Of a DNA stretch of 64,000 bases, positions 58,181-64,000 are shown one piece after another. Numbering within the stretch: position 1 is the first letter of the stretch; every line of letters begins with the position of its first letter. Position numbers and translations under genes: made by a program. Source of the stretch: Scytalidium lignicola (taxonomy: Eukaryota > Ascomycota > Leotiomycetes); assembly GCA_002812745.2 (NCBI GenBank), contig NCSJ02000014.1, forward strand, positions 62,001 to 126,000, read 5' to 3'. The notes below the pieces were generated by a model that was not told the origin of the DNA, did no database searches, and saw only the letters and a program-made list of their open reading frames with translations.

Positions 58181-60358
58181 ATGCTCTTTCGTTTGCATCA
58201 TGTCGTGCTCGCTGCTCTGACTCTGGGGCTGGGAGGACAAGTCGGGGCCCAGGAATGGAGCGCGGAACTGGTAGGACGAGCTAGCTCGTCGGGATTTACT
58301 CCATCGCCGCTGGTTGTCCCTCCAAGCCAAGTTTTGTGAGTGCTTCATAAGTGATGCGATATGCCCGAGAGATCAAGAGCGACGGACTAACTAGTGATTG
58401 ATTTAAGTGACGGGATAGATGGACAATGGAGTTCGCTACGCCTTCAAGTTGGCACACCCGCTCAGGACATTCGAGTTCTCGTTTCAACCAGTTCGGCGCA
58501 AACTGTGCTCGTCGCGCTAGAGGGTTGCACAACTGCTATCAACGGAGTCATTCCTAGCAACTGTACCGCTTCAAGGGGAGGAATATACAACGCCACTGCG
58601 TCTTCGACCTGGAATGGACAGGGACTCTTCCCAATCTCGGAGAATGGCGCCGGTCTAGATGGGACTCTGGGCTTTACAGAGGAGGCCGAATACGGCATGG
58701 AAACTATTGTATTACCGCATAAAGGCCCGAGTTTGAATACTCAGACTGTAGCCGTGATCATCTCATCAACGCCTTTGTATATGTAAGTACTCAGTTAAGC
58801 CTGTATGCTTTTTTGACGGGGAGAAAGCCAACAAGAAACCAGGGGCCTTTTTGGCTTAAGTACGCAAGCGATCACGTTTCATACTGGACTCTCCACCTCA
58901 GTCCCGTCTTTTTTCAAATCGCTGAGACTAGGGAATTTAATCCCTAGCTTGACTTACAGTTATACTGCAGGTGCGAGCTATCGTAAGTTGCCTAGCTTTT
59001 CCTCAGGGTGTAACTTTTCCTTAATATAAAAAATTAGGGTTTTCCGGCGGCCAGTTCGCCCAGCTTATATTTGGAGGTTCCGATACGTCAAGATATCGAT
59101 CGAATCCTATATCCTTCAATATGTCAAGTAACGCAGAGCAAAACCTGGTGGTAGCTATCCAGTCAATCACTTACAGCGCCAACGGCGATTCAAGCCTCCT
59201 TAAAGACCCTATATTCGCTTTCATCGATTCTACGGATCCAAACTTTTGGCTCCCTGAATCAGCTTGTCAAGCTTTTGAAGTTGCTTTCGGTATATCTCGG
59301 GATCCTGCTACCGGTCTCTACTTGCTTGATTCATCCACCTACGATCGTATCTCTGATATGAACCCTGAAGTTACCTTTTCACTAGGAACCGATCTTTCTC
59401 GAGGACAGTCTATGAACATAACACTACCATTTAATGCTTTTACTCTCCAGGCTTCATACCCGTTCATTCCAAACAGCACATCTAAATATTATTTTCCTCT
59501 TAGACAAACGAGAGACCCATCGCAGTATATGCTAGGTAGAGCTTTTCTTCAGGAAGCGTAAGCGTGCCTCTTTCCAAACTGGAACGTCCAAGTCAGCCTA
59601 ACTTTCTTCACAGATATATCACGGTTGATTATGATAGAAGTAATTTCACTGTGAGCCAATGTATTTGGGAGCAGAGTGCGCCAGCACAACTAGTGACTAT
59701 ATTGCCTCCCGAATTCACGACAACGGCAATGCCGGATTCTGCGGGCAAATCGAGTTCTTCCTCAAAGGACTTAAGCCCAGGAGCGATAGCTGGGGTCGTA
59801 ATCGGTGGTATCGTCGCTCTTCTCGCCACCGCAGTGATATTACTTATTATTCGCCGCCACCGCCTGAAAACAAAGTTCGCAGCGGTATACAATGATATCT
59901 CTCCTTATAACGACAATCCACCGGTAACTAGAGTCCATAATGGACCGGTGAAGAAAATGCACTCGGGCCCTCTTCCACGCCCCAGAAGAACCGAATCAAC
60001 TCGAGTCTTTCCTGCATCTATACGGGGGTCTTTCCTCAGCAGTATCTCTCGTAACTCATCCTTCGGGTTCCCATCTATGCATTCCTCCAGCGACAACGTA
60101 GAACTGAGCAGTGATGTAGCAGTCCATCAACTTTCGTCGCAGGCAAGTACTCTTCTGAGTACTCCACACGAGCTAGATGCGGAGTATTTCGATCATAATA
60201 CGGAGTATATAGGCGCAGGGATGACTACTGAGTCGGACATTGGGAGGGATGGGAGACGCGCTAGAGTACCATTTCTTGCAGCGACAAATCTTGACAGTGC
60301 CGATCGTGATGCATTTACTCCGATGATGGGCCCACCGAATCCTAGAAGGTGGTGGTAG
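58181..60358 (+). CDS. membrane-anchored aspartic-peptidase homologue, probably inactive
   Basis: 644 residues in five exons: 58181-58335, 58408-58782, 58843-58982, 59038-59557, 59614-60358. Signal peptide (VVLAALTLGLGGQVGA), then a pepsin-like ectodomain (about 50-415) starting DGIDGQWSSLRLQVGTPAQD. The position of the first catalytic DTG/SGS reads STSSAQ and the second DSGT reads DSTDPNFWLPE, so the catalytic Asp of the N-lobe is missing. Several N-glycosylation sites. A single TM helix (AGVVIGGIVALLATAVILLII) is followed by a basic RRHR stop-transfer and a Ser-rich cytoplasmic tail of about 170 residues. A surface sensor or scaffold role is more likely than proteolysis; this is inference. 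Confidence 0.85.
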
Positions 60359-61129
60359 TTATTCCCTCTAAATTCGCAGTGATTGGCGCATGGATTTGTA
60401 TATATTTGGTGTATTTATAGGGCAACTGGACAGAAGGACTCCATATGATTGGGTAACGAAGGTATATGCATAGATGGTTGGTATAAGAGAATTCTTTGGT
60501 TCTATCATGTATCTCTTTCAATTTATCCTTACAATAATGCTAAAAGTAATTGAAAAATTTATTCAAGAATTTACTTGACTATTTGTTCTTTCATCTCTGT
60601 CCTCGTCTTTGTACAGTTTGGCTCCCCCTCCTTTCAGCTCATGAGGTCTTTCTTCCAATCTAATATTATGCTGCCTTTGTGCTTAGACCTGCACAAAGGT
60701 AGTTAAATACAATTGCTTTCACTATTTCCCTTTTGCATAAAGTGCCTTTATGTCGAAGATCAAATGCCTTTCTTTTGACTCCTTTGATCATTAACCTCCA
60801 AATGGCATTGCTTTAGTGGGTCCATGTTCCTTTTCTAAGTCTACTTCTCAGATAATGCCCATTGATGTTCCTTGATGCAATTTTCCATTGTTAAATAGCG
60901 TTCAAATAGCCACTCTCCCTATATTTACCTCGCTTTCCAAAGACAAGAAAGCGCTTGATTGATTGTTGATCGCTATATAGTGAGCTGTGTTTCTCGCTTC
61001 AGATCCAGATCTCGCATTGCCATTTACTTCCATCTCTTTTATTTCCATTCAATTACTCTATACAACATCCCAAATATTCCTCAGATAACATTTTTTTTTA
61101 TTANAAAAAAAATACTAACTACAATAATC
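60359..61129. other. kinase gene leader and intergenic
   Basis: 770 bp without a gene; ends in a pyrimidine-rich leader and T/A homopolymers with an N at 61104 just before the kinase ATG. Confidence 0.6.
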
Positions 61130-63144
61130 ATGTCTCCTATCCCACCTAAGAAATTGCGAGCTGAGCCAGAGGCAGAAGTTATTAACCAAGATGAAGTTGA
61201 TCGCATTAGGGAATTACTTCAGCTCGAGGGCCTTCGAGCCCAGAGAGAAGGTCGAGAAAGGGACCTTCGCCAACAAAAGAAGCCTTTGCAATCATATAAG
61301 CCGGTACTCCAGCCTGGGGCAATGAGCGGAATCGAAAAGGTGGCTGATTTTATGTCTGTGCCTCTCAATGATAAAGATAATAATAATAATAATGATGATG
61401 ATGACGACGACGACGACGACGAGGATTCAGAATTATGGGAGAAAGCGAAAGAACAGATGGTGCAAGCCGTATCAAGTGATAAAGTCCACCCATTCTGGAA
61501 GAACCCCCTGGATGGAAACTCTCTTCGAGGCGGTATCGACAGGAGAATGACCGAGCTACAACAAATCAAGTGGCTCAAATCCTCCGCAAACTGGCCCGAC
61601 ATCGAGGCCGACGACTGGAGAGGCATCAAAGTCCTCGGCATGGGAGGGTATGGCTTAGTCGGTCTTTGGAAGTACATTGGCTCCGACCCCGACGTGCCTA
61701 AAGCGATAGTCGTCAAGCAAAGTCCACGGTATGACCGAAATCTAGAAGACGAAAGCGATTTCCTCGAAAGGCTCAATGTGTGCGAGTCCAAGCACGTGCC
61801 GAAATTGCTCAGGGGCTTCCATACGGCGAAGGGTGGCGGAAGTTCGGATTGGGATCCAGATGGTGATGTTTCGAGGATTTATTTGGAGTACTGCGAGCAT
61901 GGAGATATGGCTGGCTTCATCAAGAAGATGTACAAGTAAGTTTATAACTTCCCGTTGGATGTTTCTTGAGACTATGCTGATGAGTTGTGAATAGGCGTTA
62001 CTCAGTCACTAATCCTATGCCTGAAGCATATATATGGCGTATCTTTGAGTGCCTAGCTCTCGCTTTATGCGTATTGGCTCATGGAAATGAAGATCTGGAA
62101 GGACCTGGGTGGAATATTGAGATTTGTCATTTTGATATCAAGCCTCAAAATAGTAAGTGACATCCACGATCGAATATTGCAATACTAATTCGCTATAGTT
62201 CTCATTGGAGCGTGTGACAAAGACCACCCTTACACTGGTGTTTTTAAGGTTAGTTTTTTCTTTCCAAATATTCTGCTTCTCTTAGGAAATATTTTTACTA
62301 ATGTATGATATGATCACAGTTGGCAGACTACGGTTTAGCAATGCGGGTGCCTAAACACCAACCCCCTTCATGGCTCCGTGATCATGCTCATAGAGGAACC
62401 CCAGGATGGCTATCAATTGTAAGTAATCATCAATCTCTCAATTACTCTCACTTCTATGAATATATGTATGTATATATACTAACAAAATCATCTGCTATAT
62501 AGGAGCAAATGATGGAACATACCATAACAAACCGCCGTTACGGCACTCACACCAACATCTGGGTTATCGCGCTTTGCATGTACTCCCTCATCATGCGCGG
62601 CCGCGTAGTAGACACAACCAAGCAGCCCAGCCGAGACATCTACGGTTCGCGATTCAAAACCGTCGGCGTCCAAATCGAGCGAACGCAATACAGCAAAGAT
62701 CTCAAGGACACGATTCTATGGTGCCTAGCAGTCGATCCTCACCGTCGTCCGGAGCCCAGACAGCTCGTAAAGCACATCCAATCCATCATCAAAGAACAAT
62801 TCCCAGACGTCCCAGTCCCCGACGATCCCCTCCACGCCGACGAAGCATTTCTGCAAGGGAATGGACTCCCAACGCCTGATGTCCAAAGTATTTCTTCGTT
62901 ATCGCTCGCGGGTCTACCGGAGCAGTTTGGAAGGATTGATATGGCAAACGTACCGGCTAATATCGCTCTTCCTGTTTATCAAGGCCCTTCTCTTCATGGT
63001 GAGCGGTTTAATAAAGATATGGTGCTTAGACCGAGGCAGTCACTGAAAAGGTCGGAGAGATTTGGGTATGAGGATCAACGACACGAGCCGACGAGGGCTA
63101 GCAAGCGCTGGAAGTCAAGTATAACGAAAAATTGGTGGGGTTGA
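61130..63144 (+). CDS. Ser/Thr protein kinase
   Basis: 584 residues in five exons: 61130-61935, 61995-62152, 62199-62248, 62320-62418, 62503-63144. Residues 1-160 are charged and contain Asn5-Asp9 encoded by AAT/GAT/GAC repeats. The kinase domain (about 160-470) has Gly loop GMGGYGLVG, the beta-3 Lys in IVVKQ, YCEHGDMAGF hinge region, catalytic loop CHFDIKPQN (HRD as HFD, so Asp, Lys and Asn kept), DYG in place of DFG, and activation-segment GTPGW. It ends with a C-terminal PEPRQLVKHIQ helix and a basic tail. Essential residues are retained, so it is likely active. The family is fungal-specific and NEK-like in part; substrate unknown. Confidence 0.88.
61379..61424 (+). repeat. in-frame trinucleotide repeat (Asn/Asp)
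   Basis: AAT units followed by GAT and GAC units inside the kinase gene, encoding Asn then Asp runs; likely length-variable. Confidence 0.9.
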
Positions 63145-64000
63145 GATTACCTGCTGGATAAGGGTGGAAATGTTGTTCATAAGAAATCGTTGTAAATTTA
63201 GTTAACAGTAATAGTAATGATAATAATGTCTTCTTTAAACTAGGTTAGTTAAGTATTTGCTACTGTTATCTCCTTTCTAACTACATCTGAGCTCAGTGCG
63301 GTTAGTCATCTAATTGGTGTTTGTCATCAGTTAGTCAGAGTGATGATTTCTAGGTAACAGCTCTATTTTTTAGATCTGATTTTTAAACAATACATTATTT
63401 TCTTTTACCTACTTTATAGGTTGCCATTGTTAGGGAGCCTCGGTTATTGTTATCAAGGCCCTCCTTTTCCTCCTATTTCCTTCCATAAATTCCCTCTATA
63501 TTTCCCATTGAGATCGTCAAAAAAAAACNTTTTTCCCCAAACCCAGAATGATACCCCGATACCCTCTTTCAGCCAGCTGAAAGTACACGCTATAAGAGTC
63601 TTCCAAAATAACTAACATTAAGCGGTGATGACAACATGTACTGTACACAGGGGGGGACAGTTTCATAGGCCCATCATCTCGGCGTGTGGATAGCCCGGGA
63701 AATATTTGCCCAGGATTTCCAGGACCCGCGACATATCCAATACAGCACCGAAACTAGGACACTTGGTTAGTCTTTTCTTCCTCTTTGATTGACCAGGTAT
63801 TGGATCCGAACTACATCGTAGCATGAAATATTATTATCTGGGAAATCTCCATAGATAATGTATAAAGAGGGGAAGTGGTAAATTGAGAAAGTAACTTAAG
63901 GTCTGGAAGGTTAGGGAAGAGGAAGGAGATATTTCTGTACTTACTGTAGACAATCTACATAGGCCCTTAACTCAACTGCAAGTTCTGCTAGAAATGCCCT
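63145..64000. other. right-edge intergenic
   Basis: No supported gene in the last 850 bp; N at 63529 between A- and T-runs. Confidence 0.5.

Noticed and set aside
61219..61791. 190-codon minus frame over the kinase gene
   Set aside because: Ser-rich complement of the Asp/Glu-rich kinase N-terminus.

Overview
This is nuclear DNA of a filamentous ascomycete (Pezizomycotina). The genes carry short spliceosomal introns (about 46-120 nt) with GTRAGT-type donors and CTAAC/CTAAT-like branch sites. They include Zn2Cys6 transcription factors, WSC domains, HET, HeLo and ankyrin proteins and a secreted oxalate decarboxylase, all typical of this group. A helotialean/leotiomycete origin would fit but is only an inference. 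No rRNA, tRNA, CRISPR or intact transposon was seen. Single N characters, mostly beside A/T/C homopolymers, are scattered through the window; in at least five coding positions, dropping the N restores the reading frame.

Left third (1-18 kb) is accessory and partly decayed: the 3' part of an MFS transporter with an internal stop, a small ankyrin protein, a TPR-to-WD40 chimeric relic of a STAND/NLR protein, an indoleamine 2,3-dioxygenase gene, a broken FAD monooxygenase, an MscS-type mechanosensitive channel with an EF-hand, an AT-rich repeat-bearing stretch (12.4-15.4 kb), and a HET-domain gene with twelve near-identical ankyrin repeats bracketed by two copies of a 38-bp direct repeat.

Middle (18.7-46 kb) is mostly conventional: an MSS116-like DEAD-box helicase, a very large secreted WSC/beta-propeller protein, a minus-strand block of Zn2Cys6 regulator, oxalate decarboxylase and second Zn2Cys6 regulator, a proline-rich hypothetical protein, a third Zn2Cys6 regulator and a NiCoT nickel/cobalt transporter.

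Right part (46.9-64 kb) opens with the most interesting gene, a HeLo-domain protein fused to a degenerate protein kinase. That layout parallels the four-helix-bundle plus pseudokinase of animal MLKL. It ends 129 bp from a convergent alpha/beta hydrolase. Then come a fourth Zn2Cys6 regulator divergent from a secreted PAF-acetylhydrolase-like lipase, a P-loop NTPase, a gene-poor 2.9 kb stretch, a membrane-anchored aspartic-peptidase homologue lacking its first catalytic motif, and a Ser/Thr kinase.

Exon structures were worked out by hand from splice signals, frame continuity and family resemblance. For every multi-exon model given in full, exon lengths (Ns dropped where stated) sum to a multiple of three. 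No database search was available.
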